A stretch of DNA of 36,012 nucleotides from Streptomyces afghaniensis 772 (lineage in GTDB: Bacteria; Actinomycetota; Actinomycetes; Streptomycetales; Streptomycetaceae): contig KE354481.1 of the NCBI GenBank assembly GCA_000415505.1, positions 1 through 36,012 of the forward strand. The letters run 5' to 3'. The position numbers and the translations under genes are program-made. Shown one piece after another: positions 8,590-15,361 of this stretch (positions are counted from its first letter, which is position 1; every line of letters starts with the position of its first letter). The notes under the pieces are model-generated. The model saw nothing but the letters and a program-made list of their open reading frames with translations. It did not search any database and was not told where the DNA came from.

Positions 8590-8694
8590 TCAGACCACCG
8601 CCATCTCGTCGGCGATCCGGGACGGTCGTCGTGTCGCGGGATCGGGCAGGGAGGTCGGCCCGGAGGCCAACGGGGAGAAAGCAGATCTCATCAT
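8590..8694 (-). CDS. 34-codon leader reading frame before the flavin reductase
   Basis: An ATG at 8694, preceded by AAAGG and about 20 bases downstream of the predicted transcription start, opens a 34-residue frame beginning MMRSAFSPLASGP and ending IADEMAVV. It has the only good ribosome site in this transcript. It is either a real leader peptide or, more likely, the true 5' end of the flavin reductase gene, separated from the rest by a frameshift, since the two frames differ. I do not recognise the sequence. Confidence 0.35.
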   Translation of the reverse strand: MMRSAFSPLASGPTSLPDPATRRPSRIADEMAVV

Positions 8695-8721
8695 GTCTTG
8701 CCTTTGTTGAGGGATGCCCCG

Positions 8722-8766
8722 ACGCTAGGATGGGCCGTCTCGTATGTCAACACGCCATCTCGCATT
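8722..8766 (-). promoter_or_regulatory. Sigma70-type promoter with two operator copies
   Basis: Reading leftwards: -35 TTGACA (8750-8745), 17-bp spacer, -10 TAGCGT (8727-8722). The spacer starts TACGAGACGGC, one copy of the motif shared across the island (8744-8734). A second copy, complement GCCATCTCGCATT at 8754-8766, lies upstream of the -35 box, exactly 20 bp (two helical turns) away. A repressor bound here would block RNA polymerase directly. Confidence 0.75.
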
Positions 8767-8817
8767 ATTCGCAGCGGATGAGGCCCGGGGGTGTCGAAGA
8801 CCTCGCTCCACCGCCCG

Positions 8818-9480
8818 CTACTGCGGCACTCCCTCGGACGCGTGCGCACCGGGCAGTGGGGCGGGCTGCGGTCCGCTGCGGGAGCGCAGCCACCAGTCGC
8901 GCATGCCCCACAGGACGAGCGCGCCATAGATGACGTAGACGAAGCCGGAGAAGGCGTAACCATTGGCGAAGGCCAGCGGGACGCCGACCAGGTCGACCAG
9001 CAGCCAGGCGATCCAGAACTCGACCATGCCGCGCGCCTGGGCGTACATCGCGACGACCGTGCCGACGAAGACGTAGGCGTCCGGCCAGGGGTCCCAGGAC
9101 AGAGTCGGGTAGGCCTTGAACAGGAGGGCCACAGCGACCGTGCAGACGGTGACCGCGCCGACCATCGCCGCACGCTCGCGCCAGGTGGCGAACCGCGGGG
9201 CGATCTGGCCGCTTCCGGATCGGCCCTTGTCGCGGTTCCAGCGCCACCAGCCGTACAGGGCCACGGTCATGACGACGGCCTGCTTGCCGGCGCTGCCGGT
9301 CAGGTTGCCGAAGAAGGCAGCGAAGAGGATGAGGCCGGACAGGAACTGCACCGGCCAGGTCCACAGGGAGCGGCGCCAGCCGAGGGCGAGGGCGGCCAGG
9401 CCGAGGATGTTGCCGATCATGTCCGACCACAGAATGTGCTGGCCGAACAGGACGAACGCCTCGGAGTTCAGTCCGTTCAC
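8818..9480 (-). CDS. pnuC: PnuC/RibM-family vitamin transporter
   Basis: A 220-residue membrane protein of the PnuC family, which takes up nicotinamide riboside, riboflavin or thiamine by facilitated diffusion. It has about seven hydrophobic segments and the family core WPVQFLSGLILFAAFFGNL ... GKQAVVMTVALYGWWRW, with a WIAWLLVDLVG segment near the end. Overall it recalls the actinobacterial riboflavin permease RibM as much as PnuC, so a flavin substrate is a real alternative. There is no FMN riboswitch upstream. It is followed, same strand, by the flavin reductase region, but the strong internal promoter at 8722-8750 makes them separate units. A GTCTAGAC palindrome lies 117 bp upstream of its start. 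Confidence 0.85.
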   Translation of the reverse strand: MNGLNSEAFVLFGQHILWSDMIGNILGLAALALGWRRSLWTWPVQFLSGLILFAAFFGNLTGSAGKQAVVMTVALYGWWRWNRDKGRSGSGQIAPRFATWRERAAMVGAVTVCTVAVALLFKAYPTLSWDPWPDAYVFVGTVVAMYAQARGMVEFWIAWLLVDLVGVPLAFANGYAFSGFVYVIYGALVLWGMRDWWLRSRSGPQPAPLPGAHASEGVPQ

Positions 9481-9517
9481 CGGGCGACCGGACCGGTTTC
9501 AGGCGAGTGAAGCGCGA

Positions 9518-9535
9518 ACCTGCCGTCCGGCAGGT
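9518..9535. other. Short perfect hairpin in the pnuC leader
   Basis: ACCTGCCG followed at once by its complement with two bases between (practical form: 7-bp stem, GTCC loop). It lies 38 bp upstream of the pnuC start on the transcribed strand. It could be an RNA hairpin or a protein site. No riboswitch consensus surrounds it. Confidence 0.4.
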
Positions 9536-9596
9536 CGTCGGGTATCGAGTTTCGGGAGCGATTCATGCGCCACAGCTTCAGGCCCCTATTCCCATA

Positions 9597-9608
9597 TTGT
9601 CTAGACTT
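9597..9608. promoter_or_regulatory. GntR/HutC-type operator candidate (TGTCTAGACT core)
   Basis: A perfect GTCTAGAC palindrome inside TTGTCTAGACTT, the core recognised by GntR/HutC-type regulators in actinomycetes (for example the DasR-like NTGGTCTAGACCAN class). It lies between the end of the sugar-binding lipoprotein gene and pnuC, next to a possible -10 box (CAATAT, minus strand). No GntR gene is in the window, so the regulator would be encoded elsewhere. Confidence 0.45.
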
Positions 9609-9691
9609 GACCTCGTAGGACCTGAATGGGCGACCCGGGGGGTGTGACTAGGCCTGGGGCGCGTCCGGCAGGCCGGTGGTGCCGTGGGGGC

Positions 9692-10801
9692 CTACTTCCT
9701 CAGGCCTGTCGCCGCGCAGTCGGCCGCGAGTGCGGGCGTGCATATGTCCGACGCTTTGTACATGCCGTCCCTGATGACCGTGTCCTTGATGTTGCCCTTC
9801 GTCAGGGCGACAACGGGCACGAGATGTGCGGGGATGCCCTTGCGGTGGGGGCTGTCGACCTTGTCACGTGTGAGGGCGGCGAACTGTATGTCTCTGCCCT
9901 GGGCCCTCGCCACGGCCATCTCCGCGGCGAGTTCGGCCTCCTGTGGGTACGGCTTGTACACGCTCATGTACTGCTCACCTGTGACGATCCGCCGCACCGC
10001 CGAGAGCTCGGCGTCCTGTCCGGTGATGGGTGGCAGGTCGGTTACGCCTGCGGCCTTCAGCGCCTCGATGATGCCGCCCGCCAGACCGTCGTTGGCGGCG
10101 TAGACGGCCTTGATGTCGTTCTTGCCGATTTCGTTGATCGCCTCGGTCATGTTCTTCTCAGCGGTCTGCGGCTTCCAGTCCTTGGTGTCGAACGACTTGG
10201 CGATCGTCACCTTGCCGTCGAGCGCGAGGAGCGCGCCCGCCTTGAACTGCTGGGCGTTCGGATCGATGGGCGAACCGTTCATCATGACGATCTTGTCGGA
10301 GATGCCGGCGTCCGCACCGAGGGCCTGCAGCAGGGAACGGCCCTGCACCTCGCCGACGAGCTCGTTGTCGAAGGTGATGTACGCGTCGATCGGGCCCTCG
10401 GCCAGCCGGTCGTAGGCGATGACAGGAATACCGGCCTCCTTGGCCTTCCTCACCCCGCCGGCGATGGCGTGCGCGTCGACGGGATCCAGCAGGATCACGT
10501 CGACCTGTGCGTTGATCATCTGCTGCAGTTGTCGTGCCTGCTCGTCCGCGTCCGCATCGGCGTTGGCGTACTCGACCCGGCCCTGGCCGCGGGTGAGGGA
10601 CGCGACCTTGGCCTTGATGACGGGGTGGTGGAACTGCTCGTACTGGGGGTTCGACTTTTCGGGCAGGAGCAGCCCTACGGTGATGTCGTCGCCCTTGGTC
10701 GGGCTCGCGTCGCCACTGCGCCCCGTCGCGTTGAGCCCACCGCAGCCGACGAGTGAGACAGAGAGCGCTGTGGTGGCTGCGGACATGGCGATACGGCGCA
10801 T
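9692..10801 (-). CDS. Orphan sugar-type ABC substrate-binding lipoprotein (RbsB/XylF-like)
   Basis: A 369-residue type-I periplasmic-binding-fold lipoprotein with lipobox LVGC (Cys 20). It reads DDITVGLLLPEKSNPQYEQF, DVILLDPVDAHAIAG, AGIPVIAYDRL, VYAANDGLAGGIIEALKAAG and PPITGQDAELSAVRRIVTGEQ, typical of ribose/xylose-binding proteins. The permease and ATPase genes usually next to it are absent, so it either borrows another transporter or has been recruited for sensing or for uptake of a non-sugar. Its upstream region (10900-11063) carries a cluster of the island's operator motif, which ties its expression to the catabolic genes rather than to sugar use. Confidence 0.88.
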   Translation of the reverse strand: MRRIAMSAATTALSVSLVGCGGLNATGRSGDASPTKGDDITVGLLLPEKSNPQYEQFHHPVIKAKVASLTRGQGRVEYANADADADEQARQLQQMINAQVDVILLDPVDAHAIAGGVRKAKEAGIPVIAYDRLAEGPIDAYITFDNELVGEVQGRSLLQALGADAGISDKIVMMNGSPIDPNAQQFKAGALLALDGKVTIAKSFDTKDWKPQTAEKNMTEAINEIGKNDIKAVYAANDGLAGGIIEALKAAGVTDLPPITGQDAELSAVRRIVTGEQYMSVYKPYPQEAELAAEMAVARAQGRDIQFAALTRDKVDSPHRKGIPAHLVPVVALTKGNIKDTVIRDGMYKASDICTPALAADCAATGLRK

Positions 10802-10899
10802 CGGGAGCTCACTTCAGGCGCGATCCGGACGTGGGTGCCGCATTGCGGCCCACCTGACTGAAAAGCCGACACGGAGACGCCCCGGTATCGAGCGGGGCT

Positions 10900-10932
10900 A
10901 CTCTACGAGATGAGAGACGGCATCTCGCAATA
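10900..10932 (-). promoter_or_regulatory. Promoter/operator of the orphan binding-protein gene
   Basis: Reading leftwards: TTGCGA (10930-10925) as -35 and CGTAGA or TAGAGT (10907-10900) as -10. The spacer holds TGCGAGATGCCGTCTCT, a near-palindromic copy of the shared motif (left half TGCGAGA, right half TCTCTCA). A further CATCTCGTA half lies over the -10 region. Confidence 0.55.
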
Positions 10933-10960
10933 TGTCCACCCGAGGTCGCGGTCGGGCTGC

Positions 10961-11030
10961 GCCGATCTCGCACCTGACCACCCGCCAATTCTTGCCTGGA
11001 GGGGGCGTCGGCCTACTCGCATCTCGCCTA
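10961..11030. repeat. Two imperfect extra operator copies
   Basis: GCCGATCTCGCAC (10961-10973) and CGCATCTCGCCTA (11018-11030) each match most of the GCCRTCTCGYATT consensus. With the copies at 10919 and 11051 they make four TCTCGC elements within 145 bp, between the divergent binding-protein and FAH genes. Cooperative binding across the divergent promoters is possible. Confidence 0.45.
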
Positions 11031-11040
11031 CCCGTATCGC

Positions 11041-11069
11041 TTGACACGATGCCATCTCGCATTGAAAGA
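11041..11069 (+). promoter_or_regulatory. Promoter/operator of the FAH-amidohydrolase-aldolase operon
   Basis: TTGACA (11041-11046), 17-bp spacer containing GCCATCTCGCATT (11051-11063), and a weak -10 GAAAGA (11064-11069). The start point would fall at about 11076-11078, at or next to the ATG at 11078, implying a leaderless mRNA. Confidence 0.65.
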
Positions 11070-11077
11070 TGCCCGCC

Positions 11078-11938
11078 ATGCGAGTAGTGACGACGGACGC
11101 CGGCCTGGGCCGGATCGAGGACGGGGCTGTCGCCCTGCTGAACACTGCTTTTCCGCACGTCGGCGCGGTCATCGAACAGGAGGGTTCGCTGCGGTGCCTG
11201 GCGTCGTGCGCGGTGCGCCGACGCATCCCGCTCGAAGAGGCCACGCTCGTGGCGCCCCTGGGCCGCCCCCGCGCGGTCTGGGGCGTCGGGCTCAACTACG
11301 TGTCGAAGGCAGCCCGCACCGGCCGCGGACTGCCCGAGCAGCCGATCCTCTACCTGGCCGCGTCGTCCGGCGTGTCGGCACCCGGCGCGCGGGTGGTGAT
11401 CCCGCAGTCCGCGACCGAACCCGACTACGAGGGCGAGATCGCGGTGGTCGTCGGGCGCCGGCTGTACCGGGCGACCGAGTCCGAGGTATGGCCCGCGATC
11501 GCCGGTGTCACCGCGGCCAACGACATGACGGCACGCGACATCATGCGCGCCACAGGCACTCCCGCCCTCGCCAAGAGCCACCCGGGCTTCACGCCGCTCG
11601 GCCCGTCGGTCCGCACTCCCGAGGATTTCACCGACCGTGACGCGATCCGCGTACGGACCCGGGTCAACGGTGAGCTCGTGCAGGACGACACGAGCGACGG
11701 GATGATCTTCCCGGTTCCCGATCTGCTCAGCAGGCTGTCGTGGTTCACCGTGCTTGAACCCGGCGACATCGTCCTCACCGGAACCCCGGCCGGCACCGGC
11801 CAGGACCGCGCGTGCTTCCTCGCCGACGGCGACGAGGTACGCGTCGAGGTGGACGGCGTGCTGCCCCTCGTCACCCGCATCGTGCGTCCCACGGACGCCT
11901 CACAGCACGACCACCGGCTGACCGAACCGGCCAGCTGA
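11078..11938 (+). CDS. Fumarylacetoacetate hydrolase (FAH) family protein
   Basis: A 286-residue FAH-fold enzyme. Family members hydrolyse or hydrate keto-acids in aromatic meta-cleavage pathways (2-hydroxypentadienoate-type hydratases, isomerases, decarboxylases). The C-terminal catalytic domain is clear: VWGVGLNYVSKA, EPDYEGEIAVVVGRR with the metal-binding Glu-x-Glu, VTAANDMTARD, SHPGFTPLGPSV and EPGDIVLTGTPAGTG. The N-terminal 65 residues are the usual less conserved domain. I chose ATG 11078, not 11069, because 11069 overlaps the -10 box. It is the first gene of an operon running to 14290. In context it probably acts after ring cleavage. Confidence 0.87.
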   Translation: MRVVTTDAGLGRIEDGAVALLNTAFPHVGAVIEQEGSLRCLASCAVRRRIPLEEATLVAPLGRPRAVWGVGLNYVSKAARTGRGLPEQPILYLAASSGVSAPGARVVIPQSATEPDYEGEIAVVVGRRLYRATESEVWPAIAGVTAANDMTARDIMRATGTPALAKSHPGFTPLGPSVRTPEDFTDRDAIRVRTRVNGELVQDDTSDGMIFPVPDLLSRLSWFTVLEPGDIVLTGTPAGTGQDRACFLADGDEVRVEVDGVLPLVTRIVRPTDASQHDHRLTEPAS

Positions 11939-11972
11939 CCGTTCCCCACCCTCCCCCCTGGAGCACACCTCG

Positions 11973-13136
11973 ATGTCCATCTCCTCCCTGTCGTCGTACG
12001 ACCTCGTCCTGGCCGGCGGCACCGTCATCGACCCGGCGTCGGACACCCATGCCCGGCTCGACGTGGCGGTCACCGGTGACCGCATCGCCGCCATCGGGGA
12101 GGGCCTGTCAGCGAACGCGGCCCGCACGATCGACGTCACCGGCTCCACCGTGCTGCCGGGCCTCGTCGAGGGCCACACCCACATCTTCCAGTACGTCTCC
12201 GCCGTCGGAGCCCCCGCCGAGGAGGCCCACCTGCGTCGAGGCGTGGTCGCCGCGGCGGATGCCGGGACGGCCGGCGCCTCGACGTTCGCGGCCTTCCGCA
12301 AGCTGGTGGTCGAGGCCAACCCACTGCGCATTGTCAACTTCCTCAACGTCTCGGTGCTCGGCCTGATCGACTTCAGGTTCGGCGAGCTGCTGAACCCCGA
12401 CACCCTGGTCCCCGAGGACGCACTCGCGACTGCCGAGGCCCACCCCGACATCGTCCGTGGCTTCAAGATCCGCCTCTCCGAGGACGTCGTCGGCGAGAAC
12501 TGGGAGTCGCTGCTGAAGAAGTCCGTGGCACTGGCCGAACAGGCCGGCCTGCCGCTGATGCTGCACATCGGCGAGACCTCGGAGCCGCTCCCCGTCGTCC
12601 TGGACCACCTGCGCCCCGGCGACATCGTGGCGCACTGCTACACCGGCAAGCCGTACGGCATCCTCGACGGCGACCACGTCCAGCCCGCCGTCACCGCGGC
12701 CCGTGAGCGCGGCGTCCTGTTCGACTCCGCCCACGGCAAGAGCAATCTCAGCTTCGAGGTGGCACGCCGGGCGATCGCCGACGGATTCCTGCCCGACGTC
12801 CTCAGCTCCGACACCAGCGCCCGTAACTGGCGCGGCCCGGTGTTCGACCTGCTCACCAGCATCTCCAAGCTGGTCGCGCTGGGCGCGCCGCTTGAGGAGT
12901 GCGTCCGGCGGGCCACCGTGGCGCCGGCCCAGTTGCTCGGGCTCGACGACGAGGGCTACGGGCGCCTGGAGGTCGGTGAGCGGGCCGACGTCACGGTCGT
13001 CGACTGGACCGACGAGGTCACCCTGCCCGACGCCGCCGGCAACACGATCGTCGCGCCGCGTCTGGAGCCGACCGTGGTGCTGCACGGCGGCAAGGAGGTC
13101 GACATCGTGCCGTGGCGGGGCCTGAAGTCGGCGTGA
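11973..13136 (+). CDS. Amidohydrolase/deacetylase-family metallohydrolase
   Basis: A 387-residue metal-dependent TIM-barrel hydrolase. Ligands follow the binuclear amidohydrolase pattern: H68 and H70 (EGHTHIF), a probable carboxylated K165 (GFKIRLS), H198 (LMLHIG), H221 (AHCYTG) and D280 (SSDTS). The N- and C-terminal beta-sandwich strands (LVLAGGTVIDP, GERADVTVVDW) are intact. It resembles the deacetylase-like branch of the superfamily more than dihydroorotase. It could cleave an amide, an ester or a cyclic amide. GGAG precedes the ATG. It lies 34 bp after the FAH gene and 27 bp before the aldolase gene, clearly one operon. Confidence 0.88.
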   Translation: MSISSLSSYDLVLAGGTVIDPASDTHARLDVAVTGDRIAAIGEGLSANAARTIDVTGSTVLPGLVEGHTHIFQYVSAVGAPAEEAHLRRGVVAAADAGTAGASTFAAFRKLVVEANPLRIVNFLNVSVLGLIDFRFGELLNPDTLVPEDALATAEAHPDIVRGFKIRLSEDVVGENWESLLKKSVALAEQAGLPLMLHIGETSEPLPVVLDHLRPGDIVAHCYTGKPYGILDGDHVQPAVTAARERGVLFDSAHGKSNLSFEVARRAIADGFLPDVLSSDTSARNWRGPVFDLLTSISKLVALGAPLEECVRRATVAPAQLLGLDDEGYGRLEVGERADVTVVDWTDEVTLPDAAGNTIVAPRLEPTVVLHGGKEVDIVPWRGLKSA

Positions 13137-13163
13137 CACGCCCGCACGTCCCAGGAGGACTCC

Positions 13164-13937
13164 ATGAGTGTCGGTGACGTCCATCTGCTGCGGCGCCGGC
13201 TGCGCAGGGCCCTGACGGCGGGGCGACCCGCCGTCGGCACGTTCGTCAAACTGGCCTCGCCCGACGTGGTGGAACTCGCCGCGGCGGCCGGGTTCGCGTT
13301 CGTGGTCGTCGACCTCGAACACTCCACCCTCACCGAGCGAGACGCCGTCGACCTGGTGCGCCACGCCGACGTGTGCGGGCTCCCGGCTCTGGTCCGCGTG
13401 CCCAAGGTGGACGCCGCCGCGGTCAACCGGCTCCTGGAGGCCGGGGCGGCGGGAATCCAGCTCTCCATGCTCACCCGCCTCGCCCAGTCCGAGGCACTCC
13501 TGGCGGCGACCCGGTTCGCTCCGACCGGCAGCCGGTCCGTGAGCCTGGCCAACAGAGCCGCCCGGTTCGGTGCGACCCCACTGGCCGGTTTCCTGCGTGC
13601 CGAGCAGGACGACCCGCCGGTGCTGGTCGGCCAGATCGAGACGGCGCGGACGGATCCGCTGCCGGAACTGGTCGCGGCCCTCGACGTGTGCTTCGTCGGC
13701 AGCACCGACCTCGCGGTCGACCTCGGCCTGCCGGCGGACCCGGCGGTGCTGGGCGCCGCGGTGGACCGGGTGAGGGGCGCCGCCCGCTCCGCCGGGGTGG
13801 CGTTCGGCGGCTGGGCGCCGAACCGGAACGCCGCGTCGGACCTGGGACTCGGTGACGCCGACTACCTGGTCGTCGGATCGGATCTGCAGATGTTGGCGGC
13901 CGGCCTGCGGGCGGCCGTCGGAGAGGAGAACCAGTGA
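13164..13937 (+). CDS. HpcH/HpaI-family class II aldolase
   Basis: A 257-residue aldolase of the 2,4-dihydroxyhept-2-ene-1,7-dioate type, which splits hydroxy-keto-acids into pyruvate plus an aldehyde using a divalent metal. It shows the family landmarks GTFVKLASPDVVELAAAAGFAF, VVVDLEHSTL (His-like base region), VRVPKVD, the metal-binding Glu in GQIETA and Asp in VGSTDLAVDLG. AGGAGG lies just before the ATG. Its place after FAH and amidohydrolase genes fits the last carbon-carbon cleavage of a meta-type pathway. The stop overlaps the cupin start (GTGA). Confidence 0.87.
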   Translation: MSVGDVHLLRRRLRRALTAGRPAVGTFVKLASPDVVELAAAAGFAFVVVDLEHSTLTERDAVDLVRHADVCGLPALVRVPKVDAAAVNRLLEAGAAGIQLSMLTRLAQSEALLAATRFAPTGSRSVSLANRAARFGATPLAGFLRAEQDDPPVLVGQIETARTDPLPELVAALDVCFVGSTDLAVDLGLPADPAVLGAAVDRVRGAARSAGVAFGGWAPNRNAASDLGLGDADYLVVGSDLQMLAAGLRAAVGEENQ

Positions 13938-14290
13938 GCACACGCAACGCGGCCCTGTTCCACACCGTCGTCAACTGGCACGAGATGCCGGTGACCCAGG
14001 TACGTCCGGGGGTCCGCCGTCGGGTCTACGCGACGGACGAGGTGATGATCTGCCATCACGAGCTCGACATCGGCATGACCCTGAACCCGCACCGGCACGA
14101 GGACTTCGACCAGCTGGTCCATATCGCCGAGGGGCGTGCGAACTACTACGTGGACGGGGTCGCACACGATATGCGTGCCGGTTCCTTCCTGCTGGTTCCC
14201 CGCGGCAGCGAGCACTACGTGGAGCCGACAGAGGCCCCGTGCGTGAACATCGACTTCTTCGTCCCGCCGCGGGCCGACCTGCTTCCCTGA
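13934..14290 (+). CDS. Small single-domain cupin
   Basis: A 118-residue cupin. Motif 1 reads HRHEDFDQLVHIAEG (metal-binding His, His, with Glu earlier), and motif 2 contains PRGSEHYVEP with the last His. The ligand set suggests a metal-binding enzyme or sensor. GTG 13934 overlaps the aldolase stop. It ends the operon, 26 bp before a perfect hairpin terminator. Its role is not known; a dioxygenase, isomerase or ligand-binding accessory function are all open. Confidence 0.82.
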   Translation: MSTRNAALFHTVVNWHEMPVTQVRPGVRRRVYATDEVMICHHELDIGMTLNPHRHEDFDQLVHIAEGRANYYVDGVAHDMRAGSFLLVPRGSEHYVEPTEAPCVNIDFFVPPRADLLP

Positions 14291-14316
14291 GCGGCGGATC
14301 TCGTGCGAGAACGAAA

Positions 14317-14346
14317 GAGGGCCCACCGCATCGGCGGTGGGCCCTC
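14317..14346. terminator. Convergent hairpin terminator
   Basis: A perfect 13-bp stem (GAGGGCCCACCGC with its complement) and an ATCG loop, between the cupin gene (+) and the IclR gene (-). It can stop transcription from both sides. Confidence 0.9.
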
Positions 14347-14365
14347 CCGTCTCGCCGCAGCCGGG

Positions 14366-15160
14366 TCAGCCGCCGTTGGGCGCGTCTTCGGAGGTGCCCA
14401 GCCGCTGCGACAACGCCCGGGCGGTCTCCAGCAGCGCCTGGGCCATCGGCGACGTGACGTCGTCGGAAACGGTCGCCGTCGTGCCGACGATCGCCAGCGT
14501 TCCGCTGATCGTGTCGCCCTCGAAAATGGGCGCCGCGACCGTGCGGACACCGTTGACGGTGGGGGAGTTGACCGACAGGCCGTGCTTCCGGATGGCTTCG
14601 AGCTCCTCGTTCAGCTCGGATTTGCGGACCGAGCGCGGCAGCGTCGGCACCTGCTCCGGGGGCAGGAACGCGAGGAAGACGCGTCCCTGGGCCGAGGACG
14701 TGAGGTTCAGGCGCGAGCCGACGCGGACGCTGATGCGCACCATGTGGTCGGTGTTGTCCACCGAGCGCACCACGGTCGCCGACTCGCCGTCCCAGACCGA
14801 CAACACGATGGTCTCGTCGATGCGCCTGACGAGTTCCTCCATGTACGGCTCGGCGGCGGCGACGATCGGCAGGCCGGCCCGCGCCGCCGTGGCGAGCGTG
14901 AGCACCTGGGGCCCGAGGGAGTACAGCGAGGTGCGCTCGTCGTACCGCAGCAGGTTCGCCGCCCGCAGTGCCTTCGTGTAGCGGTGCGCGGTCGCCTTGC
15001 TCGCCCCGAGGCGCGCGGTGATCTCGTTGAGGCTCATGTGCGGTTTTCCGACCGTGAACGAGCCGAGGATCAGCGCCGCACGCTGCACCGTCTGGATCGT
15101 CGGCGCTGTCCTGTCCGGACCGTCCTGCTCGCCGGTGCCGCCCTGCGCCTTCGTGGCCAT
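14366..15160 (-). CDS. IclR-family transcriptional regulator
   Basis: A 264-residue regulator. The N-terminal winged helix is clear (IQTVQRAALILGSF, MSLNEITARLGASKATAHRYTKAL, then a wing ending YSLGPQVL). The C-terminal effector domain follows (GLPIVAAAEPYMEEL ... VLSVWDGESATVVRSV ... SSAQGRVFLAFLP ... VAAPIFEGDTISGTLAIVG). IclR proteins next to aromatic catabolic genes usually respond to a pathway substrate or intermediate. GGAGCGAG precedes the ATG. It sits in the middle of the island, and its own promoter has a copy of the shared motif, so I infer it is the regulator of the 8.1-24.3 kb genes. Confidence 0.93.
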   Translation of the reverse strand: MATKAQGGTGEQDGPDRTAPTIQTVQRAALILGSFTVGKPHMSLNEITARLGASKATAHRYTKALRAANLLRYDERTSLYSLGPQVLTLATAARAGLPIVAAAEPYMEELVRRIDETIVLSVWDGESATVVRSVDNTDHMVRISVRVGSRLNLTSSAQGRVFLAFLPPEQVPTLPRSVRKSELNEELEAIRKHGLSVNSPTVNGVRTVAAPIFEGDTISGTLAIVGTTATVSDDVTSPMAQALLETARALSQRLGTSEDAPNGG

Positions 15161-15202
15161 GGAATTCTCGCTCCTGTCCGTGCCCGGTCAATGGTGGGAC
15201 GT

Positions 15203-15231
15203 CAAATGAAACGCCGTCTTGTATGAAGCAA
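15203..15231 (-). promoter_or_regulatory. Promoter/operator of the IclR gene
   Basis: Reading leftwards: TTGCTT (15231-15226), 17-bp spacer with TACAAGACGGC (complement GCCGTCTTGTATG at 15213-15225), then CATTTG (15208-15203). The -35/-10 match is weak and the motif has one change, as expected for mild self-regulation. Confidence 0.55.
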
Positions 15232-15292
15232 TGGTAAGGGTCGGGTCATGGTGGGTGAAAGAGCGCTGGGACGCGCATCCCCGTGAGCCGTG

Positions 15293-15343
15293 GTGGTGAA
15301 CGGGAGCCTGACGCTTCGCCGTCGTCGGGCTCCCGTTCACCAC
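15293..15343. terminator. Long hairpin terminator after the ferredoxin reductase gene
   Basis: A perfect 16-bp stem (GTGGTGAACGGGAGCC and its complement) with a 19-base loop that can itself pair. It is 19 bp beyond the stop of the minus-strand reductase gene. Confidence 0.85.
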
Positions 15344-15361
15344 GCCGCTCAGCGCGGCACC

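Noticed and set aside
9481-9691. FMN riboswitch before the PnuC/RibM-type gene
   Set aside because: I looked for the conserved AGGGG, GGGTGAAATTCC-like and AGTCCGGATG-like blocks on the minus strand and found none.
12108-13943. Minus-strand frame of 611 codons across the amidohydrolase and aldolase genes
   Set aside because: It is antisense to two well-supported genes with catalytic residues and has no recognisable domain.
14303-15226. Plus-strand frame across the IclR gene
   Set aside because: It is antisense to a regulator with a clear winged helix and effector domain and has no domain of its own.
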